Of a stretch of DNA of 33,520 nucleotides, positions 8,535-16,122 are shown in pieces. Source of the DNA: DATJUF01 sp035524095 (lineage in GTDB: Bacteria > Desulfobacterota > Binatia > Binatales > Binataceae); the NCBI GenBank assembly GCA_035524095.1, contig DATKPK010000027.1:1-33520 (forward strand), read 5' to 3'. A model generated the notes under the pieces. It was not told the DNA's origin and searched no databases. It saw only the letters and a list, made by a program, of their open reading frames with translations. The first letter of the stretch is position 1. Every line of letters starts with the position of its first letter. A program made the translations under genes and the position numbers.

Positions 8535-9772
8535 CAGATAATTCCCCTGCGGCCATAATCTTCGATCTGCTTCGGCGTCAACCCTAACTCGCCGTAGACC
8601 TCAGCGTCATGCTCACCGATCAGCGGCGGCCGCCGGCTATAGCTGAGCGGCGCACCACTGAAGCGTGCGAAGGGTCCGGGATAGGGAAAGCTGCGCCCCA
8701 GTTCGGGATGTTCCAGCTTCTGCCAGTAGGCGCGCTCGTGAAATTGCGGATTCTCGAGCACGTCGGCGACGGTTGAAACCGGAGCCATCAGCAGGCCTTT
8801 TTCGCGTGCGAGCTGAAAAATCTCAGCCTTGGTCCGCCTGGCCACAAAGTTGGCGACTACGGTTTTCATTCGCTCGTATTCTTCGAGCGGCTCCTTGCCG
8901 GTGAGTAATAGGTCGCCGTAACCGATCCAATCCTTTTCATACATGGCCTTGTCGCACTCGCCGATTCCGTACAGGTATTCGACAAAGCGTTTCGTGAACG
9001 GTCCCAACGCCGTACCAAAAAGAAAGACCAGCGAGATTTGGCCGTCTTTCGCTTTCCACACGAGGGGTATGCGGAGCGGACCCATCTTGGCACCACCGGC
9101 CATCCGTTTGGTATCGCTGGCGCCGATTGGCGCGGCCAGCATCACTGATTGCATCGCGAGGCCGAGGCTTTGCACCGCCGACACGTCGATAGCCTGACCC
9201 TCACCGGAGCGCAGCCGTTCGTAGTACGCAATCAGCGCAGCACCCGCCGCGTCCACTGAAGCATGCAGGTAGGCTTGCGGTACGCTCATCCGAATCGGCG
9301 GACGATCCTCGTCCCCGTAAAGAATCAGCGGGCCGCCCGCCGCCATCGCGATCAAGTCGGTATCGGCGTAATCAGCCTTCGGACCATCCTGGCCAAACGG
9401 AGTGATCGATACGTAAATCAGCTTAGGATTGCGTGCGGCGAAGTCGCTATAACCGAGGCCCATCGCGGCCAGCGCGCCGGGATTTTCTGATTCGATCACG
9501 AAGTCGGCGCTCTCGCCCAAGCGCAGCAATAGTTCACGGCCTTCGGTGGTCTCGAGATTGAGGGTGATTCCTCGCTTGTTGCGATTATAGGCCCACCAAT
9601 AGATCGACCGTTCCGGGGTCGCCTGACCATCGAAGAAAGGTCCGAGCTTCCGGACGGGCGAACCACCGGGCGGCTCGATTTGGATTACGTCAGCGGCCAA
9701 GTCGCCAAGAATCTGTCCGCAGAGCATCCCCCGCTCATTGGACAGATCGAGCACGCGGCATGAATTCAACAT
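8534..9772 (-). CDS. CaiB/BaiF (class III) CoA-transferase, probable non-catalytic subunit
   Basis: The protein has 412 aa of the family III CoA-transferase fold, with CRVLDLSNERGMLCGQILGD at the N-terminus, the CoA-binding region PPGGSPVRKLGPF, ITPFGQDGP near 123-131 and SGEGQAIDVS near 188. At the position expected for the catalytic Asp the sequence reads PQAYLHASVDAAG, placing Tyr168 where its partner has Asp. It may therefore be a structural or substrate-binding subunit. It ends in RRGII, and its TGA overlaps the next ATG. The start ATG at 9772 follows the VOC stop by 33 bp. An alternative reading is that a nearby residue such as Asp174 substitutes for the missing Asp. Confidence 0.88.
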   Translation of the reverse strand: MLNSCRVLDLSNERGMLCGQILGDLAADVIQIEPPGGSPVRKLGPFFDGQATPERSIYWWAYNRNKRGITLNLETTEGRELLLRLGESADFVIESENPGALAAMGLGYSDFAARNPKLIYVSITPFGQDGPKADYADTDLIAMAAGGPLILYGDEDRPPIRMSVPQAYLHASVDAAGAALIAYYERLRSGEGQAIDVSAVQSLGLAMQSVMLAAPIGASDTKRMAGGAKMGPLRIPLVWKAKDGQISLVFLFGTALGPFTKRFVEYLYGIGECDKAMYEKDWIGYGDLLLTGKEPLEEYERMKTVVANFVARRTKAEIFQLAREKGLLMAPVSTVADVLENPQFHERAYWQKLEHPELGRSFPYPGPFARFSGAPLSYSRRPPLIGEHDAEVYGELGLTPKQIEDYGRRGII

Positions 9773-9805
9773 GATTGGTTGAGCGCTTCCTTCGCCTTCG
9801 CGATA

Positions 9806-10267
9806 TCAACCGACGCGCTCGTCGAGTTGCACGATGATTCCATCAGGGTCCTCGAACAGCGCCGTCAGATATTTCTTGCTCGATTCCTCGCCGTAACCAC
9901 CCGCGTCGAGTTCAGATGGCGGCACGAGGATTTTTACTCCGGCCTGCTTAAGCCGTTCGACAATTCCGCGCAGGTCGGTGACCCACCACGAGAAATGCGA
10001 GATACCGACCTCGTCGAGCTTGATCGGATTCCCCGGCGTTCCGCCCGGCATCTCGGTCAGAACCAGGAAACCCTTGTTGGGACCGCTGCCATAATTCAGG
10101 TGGACCGCGCGGCGCTGACCTTTTTCCGGATTGGCATAGAGGCTCTTCATCCCGCCGATCGGCTGCATCTGGTCGTAGCGCAACTCAAGACCGAGCAAGT
10201 CTCTGTAGAAATGAAGCGACTTGGCCATGTCGCGCACCCCGATCGCCACATGTGAAATTCCATTCAT
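9806..10267 (-). CDS. VOC-superfamily protein (glyoxalase/extradiol dioxygenase fold), copy 1
   Basis: The protein has 153 aa and the two beta-alpha-beta-beta-beta modules of the vicinal oxygen chelate fold: ISHVAIGVRDMAKSLHFYRD starts the first and GISHFSWWVTDLRGIVERL the second. It ends DPDGIIVQLDERVG. Likely metal ligands are the His in ISHVAIG and in GISHF; the usual closing Glu (as in DPDGxxIEL) is Gln here. Family members act as lyases, isomerases, epimerases or ring-cleaving dioxygenases on small carbon substrates. ATG 10267 is chosen because GGAG lies 7 nt upstream. The next gene upstream, 10368-10829, is a gap-free paralogue with roughly 57% identity by hand count. Confidence 0.9.
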   Translation of the reverse strand: MNGISHVAIGVRDMAKSLHFYRDLLGLELRYDQMQPIGGMKSLYANPEKGQRRAVHLNYGSGPNKGFLVLTEMPGGTPGNPIKLDEVGISHFSWWVTDLRGIVERLKQAGVKILVPPSELDAGGYGEESSKKYLTALFEDPDGIIVQLDERVG

Positions 10268-10367
10268 CGCCGTTCTCCCCAGCCCGCGATGCGCAACTGC
10301 CACCGCCGACCTTCAGACTTCCGAGCAATAGCGCACTCGGAGTGCCGCCGTAAAACCGCGGCGCCGA

Positions 10368-10829
10368 CTATTCGATGCGCTGATCGTATTGCACGATGAT
10401 GCCATCGGGATCGCTGAAGAGGCAGGTCAGCACTTTTTTTCCTGGCGGTTCACCATAGGCAACCGAATCGCTCTCAAATGGTCCAGCAAGAATCGGCACG
10501 CCGGCCGCGCGCAAGCGCTCGATCCGTTCGCGCAGATCGTCGACCCAAAACGCAAAATGATGCACGCCGATTTGATCGAGTTTAATCGGTTCGCCGCTGG
10601 CTACGCCCGGCGATTGCGACAGCACGAGAAAACTTGCGTGTGGTCCATCCTCGAAGCGTAGATAGACCGCGCGGCGCTTGCCCTTCTGATCGTTGGCGAA
10701 CAGGGACTTTAGCCCACCGACGTTTTCCATCGCATCGGTCGTGACGCGAAGCCCGAGCAGGTCGCGATAGAAGTGCAGGGACTTGTCCATGTCACGAACG
10801 CCGACGGCAATATGTGAGACTGCTCGCAT
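10368..10829 (-). CDS. VOC-superfamily protein, copy 2
   Basis: The protein has 153 aa, the same length as the neighbour at 9806-10267, and aligns to it without gaps (about 88 of 153 identical by hand count). It keeps VSHIAVGVRDMDKSLHFYRD, VHHFAFWVDDLRERIERL and DPDGIIVQYDQ. The two differ at the first-module strand (RAVYLRF here, RAVHLNY there), which lies next to a metal-ligand position in glyoxalase I. GGAG is 6 nt before the ATG. It follows the amidohydrolase gene by 64 bp. A tandem pair suggests either a heterodimer or two steps on related substrates. Confidence 0.9.
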   Translation of the reverse strand: MRAVSHIAVGVRDMDKSLHFYRDLLGLRVTTDAMENVGGLKSLFANDQKGKRRAVYLRFEDGPHASFLVLSQSPGVASGEPIKLDQIGVHHFAFWVDDLRERIERLRAAGVPILAGPFESDSVAYGEPPGKKVLTCLFSDPDGIIVQYDQRIE

Positions 10830-10893
10830 TGGTCGCTCCTTTGGCGCGGCGGCTCGCGCCGCACCCGATGGGCAATCAGGTTATCGCGCAGCG

Positions 10894-12384
10894 TTAAGCG
10901 TGCGCCGGCGAGGTTTCCGTGGAACTCGCCGCACTGCGTTGCAACTCTGCTGCAACTTGCTTCTCCACCGCCGTGCCCTTGAAGAAATTGGGATTGGTCC
11001 CGGCCCAGAACTCGGCCGGATAGGTGAAGACGAAATCGCGGAACTCATCCAGTGTGATCAAGCCGTCATCGACCAGCTCATGCGCCTCGATCAGCACTTC
11101 GCTCATATCAGGAACGTCGAAGTGGCCGATGTCGGAGCCGAACAGAATCTTCAACTTGGCCCCGTACGGATTGACTTTGGAATTGAATGCCCAAGCATTC
11201 AGCGGATCGTCGGCTTCGCATCCGAAGTAGAAATTGCGGGTAAATAGTTCCTTGAAATCACTCCCACGGGTAACACCCGTGGCGGCATAGTCGTCAATAA
11301 TGTCAGCGCCCTTAGTCGCCCACTCGGCCGCGAACTCTTCACCCTCAACCACGCTCGACCATCCGTTGAGACGCTCAGCAGTAGCTTTACCGGCATAGCG
11401 TTCAAAGAGCTCGCGCAGTTGCTTTCGATTAAGCAGTGCTGGATTGACGTCCTCCAGCCCCTTGATACCTCGCTTCTTCCAATGGCCAATCAGGTCCGCA
11501 TAGAGCTGGCAGGCCCATCCGACACCGCCTTCGAGGAAGCCAAATTTGAGCGTCGGGAAACGCCGCGTGACGCCGCCCATGAAGATCGCCTTGCACACCG
11601 CCTCGCCTGCCTGCGCGAAGTGACCGATATGGTTGTAGGTGAAGTTCGACGGCGACATTTTGAGGCCGAAGCCGCGCGAGCCGCTATGAAAGGTCGGCGC
11701 GACTTTCAGCTCCACGCACTTTTTCCACACCGCGTCATAGTCGTAAGGACTGTCCAAGCCGAGCACGTCATAATAGACGGCTCCGCGCGAGCGCTCTGCT
11801 GCCCTTGCCGGAATTGAACGGCGCACGAGGCTGCCCATCACAACGACCTTAAGCCCCAGTTCCCCAACCACGTGTTCCAGTTCGGCGATCGCCTCTTCCG
11901 GGGTGTCCATCGGAATCGCGGCGGCCGGAGTCAGACGATCGGCGTAAGGCGCGAAGGTCTCAGCTACATACGTGTTAAAGGCTCGGCAGGTCGCCCGCCG
12001 CTCTTCGTCATCGCGAATGAAGGCCAGTCCCAATGCCGAAGTGGGGTAGAGGACGCTGAAATCAAATCCCAACTCCGGCAGACGCTCGTGCAGGAGCTTC
12101 GGCAACAGTCCGGTCGCACGATCAATCGTGCTTTTGGTCGGGAACGCCCACCATGCCTCCTGCGCCCGCCGCTGAGCGAAACGCTCTTCGGGCGTCATCC
12201 GCACGATTCGTGCAACGGTGGCATCGCGCGAGGTAAAGCCCGCAACGGCCGCCTCGCCGCCGATCGCACGCAGGCGCTCGACGATTTCAGGACCGAATTC
12301 GAGCCAATGGCCGTCGGAATCAATCACCGGATGGGTCAGGCCGGAGCGTATCGTTCGCGGATCTGCATGGCCGTTATGGGACAT
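10894..12384 (-). CDS. Amidohydrolase-family metal-dependent hydrolase (COG2159-like)
   Basis: The protein has 496 aa, longer than the 330-400 usual for this family of TIM-barrel hydrolases and decarboxylases (ACMSD-like). Visible features are HPVIDSDGHWLEFGPEIVE near 18-36 (a variant of the DxHxxE start), VAPTFHSGSRGFG carrying the barrel His, FPTLKFGFLEGGVGW, and KILFGSDIGHFDVPDM with the terminal Asp. Such enzymes hydrolyse or decarboxylate cyclic and aromatic acids using Zn or Mn. The extra length lies in a middle insertion around GKATAERLNGWSSVVEGEEF. AGGAGG lies 8 nt before the ATG. It is the first gene of the minus-strand run and the best candidate for the committed step on the operon's substrate. 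Confidence 0.88.
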   Translation of the reverse strand: MSHNGHADPRTIRSGLTHPVIDSDGHWLEFGPEIVERLRAIGGEAAVAGFTSRDATVARIVRMTPEERFAQRRAQEAWWAFPTKSTIDRATGLLPKLLHERLPELGFDFSVLYPTSALGLAFIRDDEERRATCRAFNTYVAETFAPYADRLTPAAAIPMDTPEEAIAELEHVVGELGLKVVVMGSLVRRSIPARAAERSRGAVYYDVLGLDSPYDYDAVWKKCVELKVAPTFHSGSRGFGLKMSPSNFTYNHIGHFAQAGEAVCKAIFMGGVTRRFPTLKFGFLEGGVGWACQLYADLIGHWKKRGIKGLEDVNPALLNRKQLRELFERYAGKATAERLNGWSSVVEGEEFAAEWATKGADIIDDYAATGVTRGSDFKELFTRNFYFGCEADDPLNAWAFNSKVNPYGAKLKILFGSDIGHFDVPDMSEVLIEAHELVDDGLITLDEFRDFVFTYPAEFWAGTNPNFFKGTAVEKQVAAELQRSAASSTETSPAHA

Positions 12385-12459
12385 TGAAAAAGCCTCCTGC
12401 CGCGACGTGGTCGCGTGGCGCAGCCAGCTATCGAATATCCGGCATACACCTTAGCGCAA

Positions 12460-12489
12460 GAGCTAGCGAAGGGCGGAATTTAATGTCAA
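12460..12489 (-). promoter_or_regulatory. Candidate sigma70-type promoter for the catabolic operon
   Basis: On the minus strand a perfect -35 box TTGACA (12484-12489) is followed after 18 nt by TAGCTC (12460-12465). The -10 match is weak, so the call rests mainly on the -35 box and its position about 75 bp before the amidohydrolase start. Confidence 0.35.
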
Positions 12490-12491
12490 TA

Positions 12492-12520
12492 GGGCTTGCT
12501 TGCAAGCCCGCGCATGCGCG
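12492..12520. repeat. Two abutting palindromes in the divergent intergenic region
   Basis: GGGCTTGC and GCAAGCCC (12492-12499 and 12502-12509) form an 8-bp-armed dyad. It is followed directly by a perfect 12-bp palindrome CGCGCATGCGCG (12509-12520). They sit just upstream of the TTGACA box at 12484, between the divergent amidohydrolase and hydrolase genes, a usual position for an operator. The rest of the 263-bp gap (12385-12647) shows no gene. Confidence 0.45.
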
Positions 12521-12647
12521 AGTCCGCGAGTGTCGTGCCTAAGAATCTGAGAGCTGGTGGTGGCGCACGACGATGACAGGCTGATTGGGTTGGCAATGGC
12601 CACTATCTCGGGCTAAAGGTCTGGCACTTAGAACGGAGCGAATCCAA

Positions 12648-13382
12648 ATGGCTGAGAATTTCGTCCTCGTACATGGGGCATGGCACGGAGCGTGGTGTTG
12701 GGCCGGCGTGATCGGTCATCTCGAAGCCGCAGGCGACCGGGCTTACGCGGTCGACCTGCCGGCCCACGGAGCGAATCGTCTCGACCCGGCCTTGGCGACC
12801 CGAGGTCTTTACGTGGACGCGGTAGTCCGCCTGATCGAGGAGCATAACCTCAAGAACGTCGTGCTCGCGGGTCACAGCCTCGGCGGGATGACGATCGCGG
12901 GCGTCGCGCAGCGGATTCCCGAGCGGATCAAGCGCGTCGTCTTCGTCACCGCACTGGTGATCCCGCACGATTCGAGCCCGGCTGACGACCTCGGGCCGAT
13001 TATGTCACCTGAGGCAGCCGGCCATATCCGCGGGCTCGCCGAAGGCGCACCAGTCATCACGCTCTCCGAAGAACGCTTTCGCAGCAGCTTCATTCAAGAC
13101 GGCTCGCGCGACTTGCAGGACTTCGTAATCGCGGCTCTGGTGCCGGAACCGTCGAGGCCCTTCCTCGAATGCGCCCCGCTCAAGGACTTTTACTCATCAG
13201 CGGTCCCGGTCAGCTATGTGCTATGTGAACAGGACATTATTTTCGACGACGTTAAAGTGTGGGAGCGCTTCGCCGCGCGGTTCAGAAATCCGACGATCCA
13301 CCGAATCAAGAGTGGCCACGAGGTGATGTTCACACAGCCGATCGCCTGCGCGAAAACGCTGGCTGCAGCCGCGCGCACCTGA
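12648..13382 (+). CDS. Alpha/beta hydrolase (hydroxynitrile-lyase/EstC-like)
   Basis: The protein has 244 aa and begins MAENFVLVHGAWHGAWCWAG, the signature start of the small plant-esterase/hydroxynitrile-lyase-like alpha/beta hydrolases. The nucleophile Ser77 is in GHSLGG, the acid is probably in LCEQDIIF, and the His is in SGHEVMF near the C-terminus. It has no signal peptide. Members hydrolyse esters or cleave C-C bonds in small substrates. ATG 12648 is chosen for the GGAG 9 nt upstream; an upstream in-frame start would add 21 unconserved residues. It is transcribed away from the catabolic operon across a shared 263-bp region and could share its regulation. Confidence 0.9.
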   Translation: MAENFVLVHGAWHGAWCWAGVIGHLEAAGDRAYAVDLPAHGANRLDPALATRGLYVDAVVRLIEEHNLKNVVLAGHSLGGMTIAGVAQRIPERIKRVVFVTALVIPHDSSPADDLGPIMSPEAAGHIRGLAEGAPVITLSEERFRSSFIQDGSRDLQDFVIAALVPEPSRPFLECAPLKDFYSSAVPVSYVLCEQDIIFDDVKVWERFAARFRNPTIHRIKSGHEVMFTQPIACAKTLAAAART

Positions 13383-13546
13383 ATCGGATTCCAACTCAGT
13401 AGATATTTGCGTCCGATCGGCACATTTATTCGCGATGCCGTAATCGGGTAGCAACACTATTCGCGTAATTCATCCGGCATTTAGCCGATGGCAGGAGTGG
13501 CATTTGCCTCTCTTAGTCAGAAACGCCTTGGGAGGAGAGGCTTTTG

Positions 13547-15079
13547 ATGAATTTTAAGCGCGTCTGCGCAATTGCCACCACTATCGCGATCTGGTTGATC
13601 GCCGCCAGCAACGCGTCAGCCAATCCATTGAACTTCGTGCAGACCAACACGCCGATCAAATATTTGGTCGTGATCTTTCAGGAAAACAACTCCTTCGATC
13701 ACTACTTCGGCACCTATCCGAAGGCCGCAAATCCCGCCGGCGAGCCTGCTTTCACGCCGCTGCCCGGAACGCCTGGAGTGAATGGCTACACGCAGGCGCT
13801 GCTCACTCAAAATCAGAACTCTGCTCAGCCGTTCAGACTCGATCGCTCGCAATACTTCACCTGCGACAACGACAATCATTACTCGGCCGAGCAGTCGGCC
13901 TACGATAATGGCCTGGCCGACAAATTCGTTGAATTCACCAGCCCGACCTCGACCACCGGATGCCCCGACATCGCGAATCTGCCGATGGGCTATTACGATG
14001 GCAATACCGTGACCGCGCTGTGGAATTACGCTCAGCATTACGCGATGAGCGATAATTTCTTCGGCACCGAATACGGCACGACCGTGATGGGTCATCTGAA
14101 TTTAGTCTCGGGTCAGACGAACGGCGCAACCGCGGGACCCGGCTCAATTTCAATCAAGAAAGATGTGGTCAACGGCAGCGTCATCGCCAATATCGATCCG
14201 GCGTGGGACGACTGCTCGACGCCCAGCACTTCGGCGACGATTCAGATGTCCGGCCTGAACATCGGCAATCTGCTTAGTAATGCGAAAGTGACCTGGGGAT
14301 GGTTCTACGGCGATTTCACCCCGGCATCGGTCAGTGGCGGAATCCCGACGTGCACCGCTAACTACGATGGCCACTATGATCCTTTTCTCTACTATCAGTC
14401 GACTTCGAATCCGGCCCATCTACCGCCTTCGACGGTCGGCGCGATTGGGACTAACGCCGATCAGGCAAATCATAACTACGCACTCACCGATTTCTGGAAT
14501 GCGGTCCATGCCGGCAATCTCCCACAGGTCAGTTTCCTGAAGGCTCCGGCAACGGAGACTGGCCATCCCGACACTTCGGATCCGTTGTCGGAGCAGCAAT
14601 TCCTCGTCAATACGATCAATCAGCTACAGCAGACACCGTTTTGGTCGCAGATGGCGATTATGATTACCTATGACGACTCGGACGGCTGGTACGATCATGT
14701 GATGGCGCCGAACCTGAGCCCGTCGAGTGACCCAGCTAACGACACCCTTGCGGGGGACCTATTGTGCGGTAGTGTTCCGGGCGGCGCTCCGAATGATCGA
14801 TGCGGCTACGGGCCGCGCCTGCCTATGCTCGTGATCTCGCCTTGGGCCAAAGACAATTATGTCGATCACGCGCTTACCGATCAGACCTCGATCCTGCGCT
14901 TAATCGAGGACAATTGGAGCCTGGGCACGATCGGCGGCGATTCGCTCGACGCCATGGCCGGTTCGTTGTTGGGACTTTTCGACTTCAGCACCAACGTTCA
15001 GCGTAATCCCAACCATCTGACGCTCGACCCGAATACCGGCGAGGTTGTGAGCACGCCGACGACTTACGCGCGCAACTAG
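13547..15079 (+). CDS. Secreted phosphoesterase (phospholipase C / acid phosphatase AcpA family)
   Basis: The protein has 510 aa with a clear Sec signal peptide (MNFKRVCAIATTIAIWLIAA, cleavage after SNASA). The phosphoesterase family signature is complete. The N-terminal VIFQENNSFDHYFGTYP carries the catalytic/metal region, ITYDDSDGWYDHVMAP and YGPRLPMLVISPWAK lie in the last third, and TSILRLIEDNW follows. Family members cleave phosphodiesters or phosphomonoesters outside the cytoplasmic membrane and often serve phosphate scavenging or lipid turnover. GGAGGAGAGG lies 6 nt before ATG 13547. The intergenic stretch before it (13383-13546) shows no recognised Pho box or other site. Substrate class is uncertain. 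Confidence 0.9.
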   Translation: MNFKRVCAIATTIAIWLIAASNASANPLNFVQTNTPIKYLVVIFQENNSFDHYFGTYPKAANPAGEPAFTPLPGTPGVNGYTQALLTQNQNSAQPFRLDRSQYFTCDNDNHYSAEQSAYDNGLADKFVEFTSPTSTTGCPDIANLPMGYYDGNTVTALWNYAQHYAMSDNFFGTEYGTTVMGHLNLVSGQTNGATAGPGSISIKKDVVNGSVIANIDPAWDDCSTPSTSATIQMSGLNIGNLLSNAKVTWGWFYGDFTPASVSGGIPTCTANYDGHYDPFLYYQSTSNPAHLPPSTVGAIGTNADQANHNYALTDFWNAVHAGNLPQVSFLKAPATETGHPDTSDPLSEQQFLVNTINQLQQTPFWSQMAIMITYDDSDGWYDHVMAPNLSPSSDPANDTLAGDLLCGSVPGGAPNDRCGYGPRLPMLVISPWAKDNYVDHALTDQTSILRLIEDNWSLGTIGGDSLDAMAGSLLGLFDFSTNVQRNPNHLTLDPNTGEVVSTPTTYARN

Positions 15080-15159
15080 TTCACCCGGGCGTCTTCACCG
15101 CATCGTTGAATCGTCGTCATCTATCGGCGGGCGGCGATGCGGTGATAGATTAAGGCCCG

Positions 15160-16122
15160 GTGCAGCCGCTGCTCGAAGTCAAAGACCTCCGTACATCGTT
15201 CTTTACCCCTCAGGGCGAGGTGCGCGCCGCCGACGGGATCAGCTTCGCCGTCGCCCCGGGACAGCTGACTGGAATCGTCGGCGAATCCGGCTCGGGCAAG
15301 ACTGTCAGCGTGCTCTCGGTGATGCGTCTGTTGCCGGAAAACGCACGCATCACCAGCGGGTCGATCATCTTCGACGGCGTCGATTTGTTGAAGCTGAGCG
15401 AAGTCGAGATGCGCAAGATGCGCGGCGCGCGCATCGCGATGATCTTTCAGGAGCCGATGACATCGCTCAATCCCGTCTTCACCATAGGTAGCCAGATCGG
15501 AGAGGCGATCCGGCTCCATCAGCGGACTTCGCGGCGCGAGACGCGTGATCGCGCGATAGAAGCGCTGCGCATGGTCGGGATCGCTGACCCTGAACGGCGG
15601 ATCAAGGACTATCCGCATCAACTCTCCGGCGGGATGCGCCAGCGGGTGATGATCGCGATGGCGCTCGCGTGTGAGCCGCGCCTTCTAATCGCCGACGAAC
15701 CCACCACTGCACTCGATGTTACAATCCAGGCGCAGATCCTCGACCTGATTCGCGATCTGCAGGAGCGCTTGAGCCTCGCCGTGATCCTGGTCACGCACGA
15801 TCTCGGCGTGGTTGCGCAATACGCCAACGATGTCACGATCCTTTACGCGGCGCGCGTGATGGAGCAGGCGAGCGCCAACGAACTTTTCGCCCATCCGTTG
15901 AATCCCTACACGCGCGGGTTGCTCGCTTCGATCCCCGGCCTCGATGGCACGCACCATCGGCGCCTGCAGGCCATTCCAGGCTCGATTCCGAGCGCGCTCA
16001 ACCCACCGTCCGGGTGCCGGTTTCATCCACGATGCCCAACTGCGATCACGGACTGTGCGCAAATCGATCCGCCACTTGAGGCCAAGCAGCCCAATCACTA
16101 TGCCGCCTGTATCCGCGTCTGA
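15160..16122 (+). CDS. Peptide/nickel-type ABC transporter ATPase (OppD/DppD-like)
   Basis: The protein has 320 aa. Walker A GESGSGKT is at 41-48, the signature LSGGMRQR and Walker B LLIADEPTTALD follow, and the H-loop is in LVTHDLG. The oligopeptide-specific C-terminal extension NPYTRGLLASIPG has the cysteine pattern CRFHPRCPTAITDC, typical of OppD/DppD. It energises uptake of peptides or other small solutes at the inner membrane. The start is GTG 15160 with a poor ribosome site. Its last 23 bp overlap the next ATPase gene. Permease and substrate-binding protein genes, normally adjacent, are absent from this window. Confidence 0.93.
   Translation: MQPLLEVKDLRTSFFTPQGEVRAADGISFAVAPGQLTGIVGESGSGKTVSVLSVMRLLPENARITSGSIIFDGVDLLKLSEVEMRKMRGARIAMIFQEPMTSLNPVFTIGSQIGEAIRLHQRTSRRETRDRAIEALRMVGIADPERRIKDYPHQLSGGMRQRVMIAMALACEPRLLIADEPTTALDVTIQAQILDLIRDLQERLSLAVILVTHDLGVVAQYANDVTILYAARVMEQASANELFAHPLNPYTRGLLASIPGLDGTHHRRLQAIPGSIPSALNPPSGCRFHPRCPTAITDCAQIDPPLEAKQPNHYAACIRV

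Noticed and set aside
15944..16099. N-terminal extension of the OppF-like frame into the OppD-like gene.
   Set aside because: It is the antiphase reading of conserved OppD C-terminal sequence; ABC-ATPase homology begins after ATG 16100.
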